From Acidobacteriaceae bacterium (lineage in GTDB: Bacteria; Acidobacteriota; Terriglobia; Terriglobales; Acidobacteriaceae), in the NCBI GenBank assembly GCA_003132405.1, contig PKXQ01000107.1, positions 169,175 to 233,174 on the forward strand: DNA of 64,000 nt, given 5' to 3'. Both the position numbers and the translations under genes were made by a program. The notes under the pieces were generated by a model, which was not told the origin of the DNA, searched no databases, and was given only the letters and a program-made list of their open reading frames with translations. Below are positions 43,208 to 53,579 of this stretch, piece after piece. Numbering within the stretch: position 1 is the first letter of the stretch; each line of letters opens with the position of its first letter.

Positions 43208-44911
43208 ATGACGCCAATGCTAGCGATCAATGTGCCAACCCGGCTGGTGCTTCTTACGCCGGTCGACATTGTCATCGTGGTTTTTTATTTTGCTCTCGTG
43301 CTCTGCATCGGTTGGTACCTGAGAGGCCGGGCGAATACCGCCGAAGACTTTTTTATGGCGGGGCGGGAGATGACGGCATGGGTGGCTGGCCTCAGTTTTC
43401 TATCGGCTAATCTGGGCGCGCTCGAATTGATGGGCTGGGCCGGTTCGGCCTACCAATACGGCATTCTGGCAACCCATTGGTATTGGATCGGCGCTATCCC
43501 GGCAATGTTGTTCCTGGCGCTGGTCATGATGCCGTTCTATTACATCTCCAAAACCCACTCCGTGCCCGGATATTTGAAGCTGCGTTTCGGCGAGCCCAGC
43601 CGAGCCTTGTCCGCGGTTTCATTCGCCTTGATGACGGTGCTCATGAGCGGTGTCAATATGTTCGCCATGGCCAAGGTCATGCAGATCATACTCGGATGGG
43701 ATATCAACTTCAGCATCTGGGTTTCCTCTCTCACGGTGGCTATTTATGTGTCGCTCGGCGGCCTTCGCTCCGCAATCTTTAATGAAGTGCTGCAGTTCTT
43801 CCTCATCTGGGCCGGCGCGCTGCTGATTCCAGTCCTCGGGCTGCACGAAGCTGGCGGCTGGACCAACCTTAAGCTGCAGATTGCACAGAGAACTTCGGCA
43901 CAGTACATCCATCTCTGGTCTGGGTTGGGCTCCTTCACCGCCAATCCCATGGGTATCCACTGGACCGGCATTGTGTTCGGATTGGCCGCGATTATGTCGA
44001 TGGGCTACTGGACGACGGACTTTTTAGTCGTGCAGCGGATTCTGGCCGCAAAGGATATTCGCAGCGCGGAGATGGCACCCATCATTGGCGCCGGATTCAA
44101 GATGATGGTGCCTTTCATTGTGATCCTGCCCGGGTTGCTGGGCTTGGCCGTGCTGCCGGAGAAACTGGTTCCGGAATCGGTGGCCGCGGTAACCGGGGGA
44201 CATAGCTACAACGATGTTTTCCCATTGATGCTGGCTCGCTACTGCGGTCCTGGATTACTCGGCCTAGGAGTGACCGCGCTAATTGCCGGCTTCATGTCTG
44301 GAATGGCGGGGAATGTGAGCGCGTTCACCACCGTCTGGACATACGACATCTATCGGCCGCTGATCAATAACAAAGGCAGCGACCATCATTACGTTAATGT
44401 TGGACGCTGGACGACGGTGATCGGCGTCCTGGTGAGCGTCGGCACCGCGTATCTGGTGATGCAATTCGCCAGCATCATGGACTATGTTCAGGCGTTATTC
44501 AGTTTCTTCATCGCGCCTCTGTTCGGTACGGTCGTACTCGGCATGCTCTGGAAGCGCGCGACCGGCGCCGGCGGATTCTGGGGCTTGCTGTGCGGGACGA
44601 TTTCTTCGATCAGTATGTGGACGTGGGTCAAAGTGGATCCTTCGGCGCTGCGTTATGTGGCGCTTTCGCCGCACGCCAAAGCTCTGGCTCAGGATATGTA
44701 TCAGGGACTGTGGTCATTTATAGTCTGCGTGGTCGTGACTGTGGCCGTCAGTCTGAAGACCGAGCCCATGCCCGACAGCGAGTTGACCGGTCTGGTATAC
44801 GGTCTGACGGTAGTTCCCTCCGTCGGGAACGTCGCTTTGTACCGGAAGCCCCTTTTCTGGGCGGCGGTGGTGACGGTCATTTTCTTCGCATTGAATATCA
44901 TTTTCTGGTAA
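43208..44911 (+). CDS. Sodium:solute symporter (SSS family)
   Basis: A 567-residue membrane protein with about 13-14 transmembrane segments. SSS hallmarks include the first helix (DIVIVVFYFALVL), AEDFFMAGREMTAWVAGLSFLSANLGALE near residues 50-77 (in part), and GGLRSAIFNEVLQFFLIW. It probably imports a monosaccharide or small acid with Na+. AAGGA precedes the ATG at 43208. A 69-residue membrane protein follows after 28 bp. It is a second transporter in the operon besides RhaT, so it may carry another sugar or an intermediate such as lactate. Confidence 0.9.
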   Translation: MTPMLAINVPTRLVLLTPVDIVIVVFYFALVLCIGWYLRGRANTAEDFFMAGREMTAWVAGLSFLSANLGALELMGWAGSAYQYGILATHWYWIGAIPAMLFLALVMMPFYYISKTHSVPGYLKLRFGEPSRALSAVSFALMTVLMSGVNMFAMAKVMQIILGWDINFSIWVSSLTVAIYVSLGGLRSAIFNEVLQFFLIWAGALLIPVLGLHEAGGWTNLKLQIAQRTSAQYIHLWSGLGSFTANPMGIHWTGIVFGLAAIMSMGYWTTDFLVVQRILAAKDIRSAEMAPIIGAGFKMMVPFIVILPGLLGLAVLPEKLVPESVAAVTGGHSYNDVFPLMLARYCGPGLLGLGVTALIAGFMSGMAGNVSAFTTVWTYDIYRPLINNKGSDHHYVNVGRWTTVIGVLVSVGTAYLVMQFASIMDYVQALFSFFIAPLFGTVVLGMLWKRATGAGGFWGLLCGTISSISMWTWVKVDPSALRYVALSPHAKALAQDMYQGLWSFIVCVVVTVAVSLKTEPMPDSELTGLVYGLTVVPSVGNVALYRKPLFWAAVVTVIFFALNIIFW

Positions 44912-44939
44912 AGCAATTCTGTGGGCGGAGGCGCGCAAC

Positions 44940-45149
44940 ATGATTTCGATCTGGTTTTTCATTGGCATTTCACTGGCGGTAAATGGAGCGCTGATCCTCG
45001 CCGCAGGAATTTACCAGTTTGTGTATCCACCAGTGAATCCCGGGGTGGTTCTCTTCAATTTGCACGCCGGAATATGGTGGGGCGCAACCTTACTCGTGAT
45101 AGGCCTTGTCTATTGTTTCAAATTCTCGCCCGGACGGCGCCATTCTTGA
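44940..45149 (+). CDS. Small two-helix membrane protein next to the SSS symporter
   Basis: A 69-residue protein with two hydrophobic helices (residues about 3-24 and 42-61) separated by a short loop containing PPVNPGV. A basic tail (KFSPGRRHS) ends it. The ATG at 44940 has GGAGG nine to ten bases upstream and lies 28 bp after the symporter stop, so it is very likely a real gene. I do not recognise a named family. The size and position recall YjcH (DUF485) beside the SSS acetate permease ActP and the small DUF4212 subunits, so an accessory subunit is an inference. Confidence 0.65.
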   Translation: MISIWFFIGISLAVNGALILAAGIYQFVYPPVNPGVVLFNLHAGIWWGATLLVIGLVYCFKFSPGRRHS

Positions 45150-45331
45150 CACTGACGCATATCAGCTCGCGCAGAAACGCTAGAGTGTCGACTGTGCCCC
45201 ACGCCGAGGGAACGCTTGGATCGAAACAGCATCGCAGAGTTGAGATCGCTTCTGATGGGATTACCAGGGCATTCGCGGCCAGTTAACAGAGAGCAACTCG
45301 AGTTCCAACTTGGGCTTAATGGGATAGCCTT

Positions 45332-46756
45332 ATGAACATCCGTTCGAAATTCTTCCTGTTTCTTATGGTACTGCCGATTGTACCGGCACATGCTGAGCTT
45401 TCCGTAACAGCGGAGCGTGGCGGTCTTCAGGTTCGGACATCAGCGGGCCCCGCGCTGAGCGATATTCGCTTGAATGTGCGATTGCCTGAGCGAACCATTT
45501 CAGGTCAGCTAGAGCTCGCGGGTGAACAGCGCGGGCGCGACGCTGCGGGTGAATATGAAATATATCAATATCGAATGGTGACGCATCCCGGCGAGGGCGC
45601 CCATGCGATGCTCGAATTTCGCCGATACCTGAGTCCAGAGGTGCTCGTCGCGACACTCGCTTACGATGGTCCTCCGCCCGCGGCGGTAGATGGTGTGGAG
45701 CTTGTCATGCAACTTAATGATTTTGCGCGGGGGATGGCACTCCATCGACTTAGTTTGTTTTGGCTGGCTCCGAGCTTTGTTTCTGACCCCCGGCTGCTCT
45801 CAGGTGCCAACTTGCTACTCCTTTGGCAGCGAATGCGGGAAGCCAAGTATCGTCTCCTCGTACCTCTGGGCGGCGACGGAATGGTGGGGGACTTACGTGT
45901 GTCCGACTACCAGTTCCGTGTTTCGCTCTCCAGCTACGACGCCAACTTCTCACCCCATCGCATCCCGCTCTTCGCCTATGCGTCGGGCGATGATCCGTAC
46001 CGGCTTGCCCCTGCAGCCTACACGGCGGCCTTCGCGGCCAACCCGTATTATGGGAGGCTCCGCTGGCAGAAGCCTTACCCCGAAGTTTTCCGGACTCTGG
46101 GGTGGTGTTCATGGAACACTTATTACGACACAGTGACGGAAGAGAAAGTCTTGAATAGCGTTCGCTCCATGCGCGAGCACAAGATTCCCCTAGGCTTCGT
46201 GCTCGTCGACGAAGGCTGGCGCACCGCCAACGGACAAAAATTGGCGGGTTATGACGCTGACTCCAGCAAATTCCCCAACGGGTTGGCGGGTTTGGTCAAA
46301 ACCCTGCATGAGGTGTACCACGTTCCTCACGTCGGGGTTTGGTATGCCTTCCAAGGTTACTGGCAGGGTGTTGACCCAAATTCGGAGATTGGCCGCAATC
46401 ACACCTTGTTCGCAGCCAATGACGGGCAGTACCTGCCCGACCCGCGCGCCGGTGCGGGCCGGAGTTTCTATGGGGATTGGTACCAGTTCCTCAAAAGCAT
46501 CGGCATCGATTTTGTAAAGGTCGACAACCAGGCGAACAATCCAAATTTTACCAACGGTTTGTTGCCGCTTTTTGATTTGGGCGCGGGGGAACAACGTAAC
46601 CTCCAGGACGCGGCGCTGGAGTCGATGCAATCTAAGTCAGATCAATCGGGAGCCAACCAATGTGTCAGCGTCCTCAATTGCATGGATATGTCGCTCGAGA
46701 ATGCTTTCAATTGGAGATACTCCAATATCTGTGTTAGTTCATACATCCGTGCCTGA
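45332..46756 (+). pseudogene. GH36-type/raffinose synthase-like glycosidase, 3'-truncated
   Basis: The 474-codon frame starts with an intact signal peptide (FFLFLMVLPIVPAHA) and closely follows the paralogue at 24456-26723 through GWCSWNTYYD, LVDEGWR and the nucleophile motif FVKVDNQ. Homology stops at 46729 after NWRYSNI; the paralogue continues with the SEDYNPD acid/base region and another ~290 residues. The final codons (CVSSYIRA) come from a 23-bp filler and from antisense rhamnulokinase sequence. There are no internal frameshifts, so the truncation looks recent. Loss of the acid/base region makes activity unlikely. Confidence 0.82.
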
Positions 46757-47630
46757 AGTTCATCCGCAAAGCTTGACTGGTGAGCACTGGAGCATCCAGT
46801 TCGGTTCCTAATAATGACCAGGTCCCGGAACTCAGGAAAGCCGTTCCATTGCGCGCGGAAATGGCAGCGATCGCGGACCCAGTATCATGCGATGCTGGCG
46901 CAATCACCGGAGTGCCGAAAAGTGCGGAACCGCCGGCAATCTCCAGCCGCAGCTTCCCAATCACCGTGCCCGGTTCAACGATCTTCGCCAACAGACGGGT
47001 GGGCAGGTTGAGGCGTGTAATCAAGTCGACAGCCCATGACCGGCTGATCGGGCTCACCATTTGGGTTGTGGTCGCGTTAGTAAATTCACACACCGCCACT
47101 CCGGTGAGCCAGTAGTGCAGCAGATCCGGGATCGTAAGGAGACTATCGGCCGCGGCCAGTAGTTTCGGTGAGTCGCGCTGCGCTGCGAAAAGCTGATACA
47201 GAGTATTGATGGGCATGAATTGGATGCCGGTCGTCGCATAAATTTCTTCTCTAGGGACCTCCCGGAATACTTCGGCCATCACTCCGCTCGTGCGGCCGTC
47301 CCGGTAATGATAAGGATTCTGCAGCAACGCCCCTTGTTCCCCAAGCAGGGCATAATCGACCCCCCATGCATCGACACCAATTCCAGCCAATTCCAATTTT
47401 TCCACACTGGCGAGAGCCTTGCGCACTTCAAACCACAGGCGGGGTACATCCCAATGAAGAGCACCACCATACTCAACCGGTTCATTCTGGAAGCGATGGA
47501 TTTCTTCAGTGGTCAGAACTCCACTGTGAAAATGTGCCAGCACGGCGCGTCCACTTTCCGCTCCGAAATCGAAGGCCAAATATGGCTTTTCCGATTCGCT
47601 TTTAGGCATAAGAAGAAACGCTCCCCGCAT
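46734..47630 (-). pseudogene. rhaB: Second rhamnulokinase copy, 3'-truncated
   Basis: A 298-codon frame matching the first ~285 residues of the intact RhaB at 37030, including FDFGAESGR, GVDAWGVDYALL, HDTGSAIAA and SSGTWSLLGTE. Homology ends at 46753, after LRMNF, where the intact copy continues with the rest of the C-terminal domain and the adenosine-site motif (RIIGGGSKN). About 200 residues are missing, so the ATP site is incomplete. The start overlaps the second rhaI copy by 29 bp, exactly as in the first operon. It converges on the truncated GH36-like gene across a 23-bp filler. Confidence 0.83.
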
Positions 47631-48792
47631 TTCGCTCCGCGCGTTCGTTCGTGATGCGGTTCAAGTAGCCACTTTCGCGGAATGCCATCATCGGGTCTCG
47701 AGGATATCCTTTGGAATCGCGCCACTCTTCGATCGCCGGTCTCACATCCGTGGCGAAGGCATCCTGGAACAGCGATTCGGCTCCAACCAGGTCGCACTTA
47801 TCCCGCGCTTCGGCAAGAGAGGCGTTGTCGACGAGCGCGGCCTTGCAGAAAATCATCTGGGCCATGGTCACGGTCTGAATCATTGCCTCAATTTTTCCTT
47901 TCAGGTTATGACTCTGGTCGATCATGAAGGCGATGTCGGCCCGCTGGTCACGTTCCTCTTCGAAATAGAGGATCTCGTGGAAGATACGGAAAACTTGATA
48001 CGGGTCGATCGATCCCAGGGTTAGATCATCGTCGGCATAGCGGCGATCGTTGAAGTGGAATCCGCCCAGCATTTCCTCTGACAAGAGCCAGGCCACAATC
48101 TGCTCGATGTTCTGTGCCAGATAGTGATGCCCAGTATCGACGAGCACCTTCGCCTGCGGTCCGGCGGAACGCGCCAACAACAAAGCCATACCCCAGTCGG
48201 CAATATCCGTGTGATAGAACGCAGGCTCAAACGGCTTGTATTCGATGAACAAACGCTGGCCGGCAGACAACTCGGCATGGCAAGCCCTCAGGTTGTGCTC
48301 GAACCAGCGTTTGCGCTGCCTGATGTTGGCTGTTCCCGGATAATTGGACCCGTCGGCGAACCACATGGAGATGTCTCGACTGTGGAGTCCGCGAGCGATT
48401 TCGATACTGTCCTTGGTGTGTCGAAGTGCCATATCCCGAATCGATTTGTCCGCGTTGCCGAAGGAACCGTATTTATAGCGCTGATCCTGAAAAAGGTTCG
48501 GATTGATGGACCCGGGTTGCATGCCATAGACGCGCGCCAGTCGCTGGATCTCTCCAACGCTCTGAAGGCCCGCAGGGAGATCCCATTGCACATGCAACGC
48601 AATGCTCGGACATATCCCCGTCAATCGATGTACCTGGCTCGCGTCGCTAAACTTCTCCTCGATCGTGGCCGCGGCGGCAGGCTGAGAAAATTTTCCGAAC
48701 CGAGTCCCGGTATTCGCGAAGCCCCACGAAGGGATTTCGATGGCAAAGCGTTCCAGCGCACCGTAGACTCTTTCAGCCTTTCTTGAATCCAT
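47602..48792 (-). CDS. rhaI: L-rhamnose isomerase, RhaI type (second copy)
   Basis: A full-length 396-residue paralogue of the RhaI at 35868, about 84% identical by eye. All barrel motifs are conserved (EYKPFEPAFYHTD, LVDTGHHY, FHFNDRRYADDD). Synonymous differences occur throughout the protein-identical central block, so the copies are not a recent duplication or a fresh gene conversion. It follows IlvD by 50 bp in the minus-strand operon that starts with the TonB receptor at 59954, and overlaps the truncated rhaB copy. The ribosome binding site is weak. Confidence 0.92.
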   Translation of the reverse strand: MDSRKAERVYGALERFAIEIPSWGFANTGTRFGKFSQPAAAATIEEKFSDASQVHRLTGICPSIALHVQWDLPAGLQSVGEIQRLARVYGMQPGSINPNLFQDQRYKYGSFGNADKSIRDMALRHTKDSIEIARGLHSRDISMWFADGSNYPGTANIRQRKRWFEHNLRACHAELSAGQRLFIEYKPFEPAFYHTDIADWGMALLLARSAGPQAKVLVDTGHHYLAQNIEQIVAWLLSEEMLGGFHFNDRRYADDDLTLGSIDPYQVFRIFHEILYFEEERDQRADIAFMIDQSHNLKGKIEAMIQTVTMAQMIFCKAALVDNASLAEARDKCDLVGAESLFQDAFATDVRPAIEEWRDSKGYPRDPMMAFRESGYLNRITNERAERNAGSVSSYA

Positions 48793-48842
48793 GACCAGCC
48801 ACTTTCGGAGTAAGGTTACGCCACGTGGGCCCGCATTCGACC

Positions 48843-50516
48843 CTATTCATCTGTGACGCAGCCGAAGCTTGCGTTCTTCACAAGCCTAATATACTTCGCC
48901 AGAGTACCACGCTTTGCCTTGTAGGGAGGCATGTGCCACCGCTCTCGGCGCACCGTGAATTTCTCATCTGTCAAATCTACATTTAGCGAATGGTTCTCTA
49001 CATCGATGGTGATTATGTCGCCGTCTTGAACAATAGCAATGGGGCCGCCCTCCTGCGCTTCGGGAGTAATATGACCGACGAGGAAGCCATGGGAGCCCCC
49101 CGAAAAGCGCCCGTCCGTGATTAGGGCGACGTCCTTGCCCAAACCGGCACCAACGATCGCCGAAGTTGGTGTGAGCATTTCCGGCATACCCGGACCACCC
49201 TTTGGTCCTTCGTAGCGGATGACAATAACATCCCCTTTTTCAAGTAATTTTTTCTCGAGCGCATGCAGCATCTCTTCTTCGGAGTCAAATACCCTTGCCG
49301 GCCCCGAAAAACGCAGGCCTTCCTTCCCCGTAATCTTTGCGACTGCTCCATCGGGAGCAAGATTGCCTCTGAGAATTTGGATGTGCCCGCTTGTCTTGAG
49401 TGGGTTGTCGACTGGACGCACAATCTGCTGCCCGGGTGTCAATCCCGGCAGATCTTTAACGTTCTCACGAACCGTCTTGCCGGTAACGGTTACGCAATCG
49501 CCGTTCACCAATCCAGCTTCGAGCAACATCTTAATGACGGCAGGAATACCACCTACTTTGTGCAGGTCTTCCATGACGTAGGGTCCGCTGGGCCTGAAGT
49601 CCGCCAACAGTGGCGTGCGGTCGCTGACGGCCTGGAGGTCATCGATTGTCAACGTCACATCCGCAGAGCGTGCGATTGCGATCAAATGAAGCACTGCATT
49701 GGTCGAGCCCCCCAATGCGCAAACGATTGCCATGGCATTCTCGAAAGCCTCGCGCGTCATGATCGAGCGAGGTTTGAGATCGCGTTCGAGAAGGTTCTTT
49801 ATAGCGGCGCCGGCACGAAAACATTCGTCCAGTTTCAACGGATCTTCAGCGGGCAGGGAGGAACTATAAGCAAGCGTCATTCCAAGTGCCTCAATTGCAG
49901 AAGCCATTGTGTTGGCGGTGTACATCCCTCCACAAGCGCCCGCGCCTGGACAGGAATGGCGAACGATTGTTAGTCTCTCTTCTTCGTTGATGCGCCCCGA
50001 TAGATACTCTCCGTAGCTTTGGAATGCCGAAACGACGTCAAGCTTCTGGCCGTCTGCGTAGCCTGGACGTATCGTGCCGCCGTAAATCATGAGCGATGGA
50101 CGGTTGAGCCTTCCCATCGCCATGACACAGCCGGGCATATTCTTGTCACATCCAGGGATGGCGATGTTGGCGTCGTACCACTGGGCTGACATTACAGTCT
50201 CGATCGAGTCAGCAATGAGATCGCGCGACTGTAACGAAAAGCTCATGCCTTCCGTGCCCATCGAAATACTGTCACTGACGCCGATCGTATTAAAACGCAT
50301 TCCGACAAGACCCGCTGCCACCACGCCTTCTCTGGCCTTTTCAGCGAGACTCAGAAGATGCATATTGCAGGGATTTCCCTCAAGCCATACGCTCGCGATC
50401 CCGATCTGTGGCTTGTTCATGTCTTGATCGGAAAGACCCGTCGCGTACAACATCGCTTGAGAAGCACCTTGCGATTTCCGCTGCGTGATTTCACAACTAT
50501 ATTTGTTTAGCTTCAT
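48843..50516 (-). CDS. ilvD: Dihydroxy-acid dehydratase family protein (IlvD)
   Basis: A full-length 557-residue protein of the IlvD branch. Fe-S cysteines lie in [17 protein letters not shown] and [18 protein letters not shown]. The C-terminal [14 protein letters not shown] is present. The classical reaction is dehydration of 2,3-dihydroxy-isovalerate in branched-chain amino-acid synthesis. No other ilv or leu genes are nearby; it lies in a rhamnoside operon between a permease and rhaI. It may therefore act on a sugar acid, although its motifs match IlvD better than the arabinonate/xylonate branch seen in the remnant at 32935. GAGGG precedes the ATG. Confidence 0.88.
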   Translation of the reverse strand: MKLNKYSCEITQRKSQGASQAMLYATGLSDQDMNKPQIGIASVWLEGNPCNMHLLSLAEKAREGVVAAGLVGMRFNTIGVSDSISMGTEGMSFSLQSRDLIADSIETVMSAQWYDANIAIPGCDKNMPGCVMAMGRLNRPSLMIYGGTIRPGYADGQKLDVVSAFQSYGEYLSGRINEEERLTIVRHSCPGAGACGGMYTANTMASAIEALGMTLAYSSSLPAEDPLKLDECFRAGAAIKNLLERDLKPRSIMTREAFENAMAIVCALGGSTNAVLHLIAIARSADVTLTIDDLQAVSDRTPLLADFRPSGPYVMEDLHKVGGIPAVIKMLLEAGLVNGDCVTVTGKTVRENVKDLPGLTPGQQIVRPVDNPLKTSGHIQILRGNLAPDGAVAKITGKEGLRFSGPARVFDSEEEMLHALEKKLLEKGDVIVIRYEGPKGGPGMPEMLTPTSAIVGAGLGKDVALITDGRFSGGSHGFLVGHITPEAQEGGPIAIVQDGDIITIDVENHSLNVDLTDEKFTVRRERWHMPPYKAKRGTLAKYIRLVKNASFGCVTDE

Positions 50517-50595
50517 TTTCCCTCTGAAAGTCTGAAGTATCGCTTCTCACGAAACACCGTGCCAATCGATTGCGCGGGAAACGATCCGTGCTACT

Positions 50596-52029
50596 TCATG
50601 TTTCCCGCGTGCCGTCTTCAACTCTTCCAGCGCCAACCTTCATAACATCCCCTCCGGCCACAGAGCTGCCAGTTAAACTCGCAGCAGGTGTACGAAATCC
50701 ACGCGTTCTCACAGCGCTATAAATGATTCCCATCAAGAACCATCCGCCCCCGACCAGCTTCGCCAGCATGGGGAGGCTCAGCCAAATTCCAAAACAAAAC
50801 AAAAAGCCAACCAAAGGAACCATGGCGTCTGCGAGAAATCGACGTTCTCCCCTGCGCCGCAGAAAGTAGTACTGCCGTATGACCGCAAGGTTTACTCCCA
50901 TGAAGGCCAGGAAGGCTCCGAAATTCAATAGTTCACCGGCGTGTTCGAGGCTCAACAGCATCGATCCTCCAAAAGCTACCACTGCTACCAAGCCAATGTT
51001 CAGTGAGGGATTGTTCGTCACCGGATTGAGGTAACCGAACACACTGCGAGGCAAAACGTCGTCACGACCCATGCCGAAAAGTACTCGCGCGGCACCCACT
51101 TGCCCTGCCAGCCCGCCGCCCAGGCTTGAAAGGATCACGACCGCACCCATCGCCTGGAAAAGAACTGCGCCGCCAACGCGATGCGTTACATCCATGAAAG
51201 CCGTCTCTATGTTGGGAAAAGTTCGGTAATCCGGCCATATCAGCGCCGCGAGATAAACAAGGATGCAACTGAAGATGGTGGTGAACAGACATACCGCCAC
51301 TGTCGCCAGCAAGACATTGCGCCTGGGATTCTCGACATCTTCGGCAAGTGTTGTGACTCCATCAAATCCAATGTAGGTAAGCGCAGCGAACGAAGTCGCG
51401 GTCGCGATAGAGCGGAAATCGAGCGCAGAGTGGGAAAAGGGCTGAACGGATACAAAGCCGCCCAGACCTTGCAAATGGAACAGATATCGAATTGCCATAA
51501 CCACGAAGGCGGCAATCACTACCGACATTCCGATCAACAACGCAATATTCGCCCGGGCCGTCGTCTGTATTCCACGCCAGTTCAACATCGTGATCAGCAA
51601 CGTAAAAATCGCCACCCAAGCGGGATACGGGACCTGCGGCACAAGTCGCCCGACGGCGAGCGACGCCTGAATGATGGCGACAATCGGCAGAACTAAGTAG
51701 TCCAGAATCGTTGCCCAACCGGCGAGAAAGCCGAGGTGCGGGTTCAGTCCCCGCCCCACGTAAACGTAAGCCGAGCCCGCCGAGGGATAGAGACTAGCCA
51801 TGCGGCCGTAGCTGAAGGCAGTCAGCATCATGGCTATGCCTGCAAGGAGAATGCAGATTACGATATGGCCTCGCGAAAGCTCCTGTGCGACTCCGTAAAT
51901 CGGGACTGGCGCGATCGGGGTGATAATGACAATTCCGTAGAACATTAAATCGCGGAGCTTCAGTACCCGCCGAAGTTGCGGAGCATGGTTCGATCCTCCT
52001 AGTCCGTTTTCTACTGTAAGTTGGGTCAC
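50596..52029 (-). CDS. APC-superfamily permease
   Basis: A 477-residue membrane protein with about 12 transmembrane segments. The first helix region (LMFYGIVIITPIAPVPIYG) and the AYVYVGRGLNPHLGFLAGWA segment are typical of the amino acid-polyamine-organocation superfamily. Residues such as YIGFDGVTTLAEDVENPRRN support this. The family usually carries amino acids or amines. In this operon it lies between an isomerase and IlvD, so the substrate may be a sugar acid or an unrelated compound; sequence alone does not decide. The start is GTG at 52029 with GGAGAT upstream. Confidence 0.88.
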   Translation of the reverse strand: MTQLTVENGLGGSNHAPQLRRVLKLRDLMFYGIVIITPIAPVPIYGVAQELSRGHIVICILLAGIAMMLTAFSYGRMASLYPSAGSAYVYVGRGLNPHLGFLAGWATILDYLVLPIVAIIQASLAVGRLVPQVPYPAWVAIFTLLITMLNWRGIQTTARANIALLIGMSVVIAAFVVMAIRYLFHLQGLGGFVSVQPFSHSALDFRSIATATSFAALTYIGFDGVTTLAEDVENPRRNVLLATVAVCLFTTIFSCILVYLAALIWPDYRTFPNIETAFMDVTHRVGGAVLFQAMGAVVILSSLGGGLAGQVGAARVLFGMGRDDVLPRSVFGYLNPVTNNPSLNIGLVAVVAFGGSMLLSLEHAGELLNFGAFLAFMGVNLAVIRQYYFLRRRGERRFLADAMVPLVGFLFCFGIWLSLPMLAKLVGGGWFLMGIIYSAVRTRGFRTPAASLTGSSVAGGDVMKVGAGRVEDGTRET

Positions 52030-52102
52030 GCGTTATCTCCGACTGCCTCGTGGAAACTCGCCGCTATATGTACCAGGGACGGAACGACCTTTCTGTCCAC
52101 TT

Positions 52103-53515
52103 CTAGACTCTCACGCATGTGAGTCCCGCAGATTCGGCGAAAGCGTCCAGCTCTGCGGACTTATCTCCGAGCCCGAGAGCGATGTGATGGCTGGGTCCCT
52201 GCTGGCACCAGGCGTCCATAAACTCGTGCATGGGCCTTGAAATCCTCACGCGACAATTGGGATTGCCGATGTTGAGAATGTCACCGGGAATCACTTCTGC
52301 CGTCGTGTATATCAGTTTGAAGTGTCGATCCGTGTTGATTTGAGTCAAATTGAGGAGTGTCACGGGCCCTTGTGGGATCCTGAAGTCGATGCCCAAGCCG
52401 TGGCCAGTCTTCCCGTGATGTACCGCCAAGTGCTGGATTTTAGCTTTGCCCTCTGCGATATTAATGTTGTTTGGGCCGTCGTGCCCCAGCAAGAAAAAGT
52501 TCTCATCGAAATCCATCGAGAAAAACTCGGTGAACATGCCTCCAGCCCCAAGTAAATCCATGATTTTCATCGCCATCGCAGTCTTCACGTCGCCTTCTGT
52601 CACTCCAGGCCGTCCCATGGCGGTGAGACGGGAAACCGCGAGCGTAGACTGAGCTCTCAACTGAGTGATGAACTCCTTCTCGCCCCACCAGTAATAACCG
52701 AACCCATCGATGTCATGTCTCTTTATTACGTCGTCAAATGCGACCGCTACCTGAGCGGAAAATCGGAGATGCTCATTCGTTACCGACTCATCGACGTCAT
52801 ACATTGCCCGACACTGGCAAAACATTTCCTCGAGCTGCTGCTTTGTGACGCGTGCATACGCATTTTCAATTTCTTCGACCTCCGGACGCTTCAGCAACTT
52901 GCCCGTAGCTCTCAACAGCCGATGTTCGTCTATGGGCATGTCGGTCATATTGTCGTATGTCTTGCCAATCACGCCAAAGTTCAGCAGTCGGAACGCACGT
53001 GACGCCGCGGCCCCAATACAGTCAGATTTCAGTTCGGCCCAAAGACGGGAGCTGCCGAAATGGCCGGTGCGCACCTTGAAAGCCTTGCCTAGCTGCGCCA
53101 TCGTGCTGGCATATTCAGGAATGCAGCACACCCCCTCATGGTGTAGATAAATGGAGGTATCAGCGGTGGTGTAGGAGTAGGAACTGTCCTCGTTAGCATT
53201 AAGCAGCCGTATCGGGACCGATGTGGAGCGTACGACTGGGGCGATACACATTCCCGTGGCGTAACCGAAAGGGAAGATAAGCAAAATGTCAGGCTGGTTC
53301 GAATCAAAAAAGCTTGCCGCCGCAACAGCTTTTTCATAAGTGTCAACAAGGTCCGGTGCGATTAGCTCTCCGATGGTCTGCAGGTGCTGACACAACCTCG
53401 CGTACATCTTCTGCCCCATTTCCTTTAAAGCCGGAAACTGATCCCAGTAATAGCGGTGTCCGGTAGGAAGGATTCCGATTCGGGGACGAGGCACTCTGGC
53501 GTTCAGGGCATTCAT
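52103..53515 (-). CDS. L-fucose/L-arabinose isomerase-like protein
   Basis: A 470-residue protein of the L-fucose/L-arabinose isomerase fold. The N-terminal domain begins RPRIGILPTGHRYYWDQFPAL in part, and the C-terminal part contains GHDGPNNINI, HGKTGHGLGIDF and CQQGPSHHIALG, which supply the Glu/Asp/His residues expected at the Mn2+ site. Family members interconvert aldoses and ketoses. Placed directly after the GH78 rhamnosidase, it could act on L-fucose, L-arabinose or another sugar released with rhamnose. RhaI-type isomerase is encoded separately in the same operon. GGAAAG lies before the ATG. Confidence 0.8.
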   Translation of the reverse strand: MNALNARVPRPRIGILPTGHRYYWDQFPALKEMGQKMYARLCQHLQTIGELIAPDLVDTYEKAVAAASFFDSNQPDILLIFPFGYATGMCIAPVVRSTSVPIRLLNANEDSSYSYTTADTSIYLHHEGVCCIPEYASTMAQLGKAFKVRTGHFGSSRLWAELKSDCIGAAASRAFRLLNFGVIGKTYDNMTDMPIDEHRLLRATGKLLKRPEVEEIENAYARVTKQQLEEMFCQCRAMYDVDESVTNEHLRFSAQVAVAFDDVIKRHDIDGFGYYWWGEKEFITQLRAQSTLAVSRLTAMGRPGVTEGDVKTAMAMKIMDLLGAGGMFTEFFSMDFDENFFLLGHDGPNNINIAEGKAKIQHLAVHHGKTGHGLGIDFRIPQGPVTLLNLTQINTDRHFKLIYTTAEVIPGDILNIGNPNCRVRISRPMHEFMDAWCQQGPSHHIALGLGDKSAELDAFAESAGLTCVRV

Positions 53516-53579
53516 AGGTCTTTCCGACTCAAGTTGAATTCACAAATGACTTCCTAGCACGTGTGGTGTCAGAGTGACA

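Noticed and set aside
32200..47000. A simple inversion between the two truncation junctions as the cause of both
   Set aside because: Reversing the segment would join 3'-truncated ends again and would not restore any of the four broken genes.
49263..49973. 236-codon open frame on + inside ilvD
   Set aside because: Antisense to the conserved Fe-S dehydratase and without homology that I recognise.
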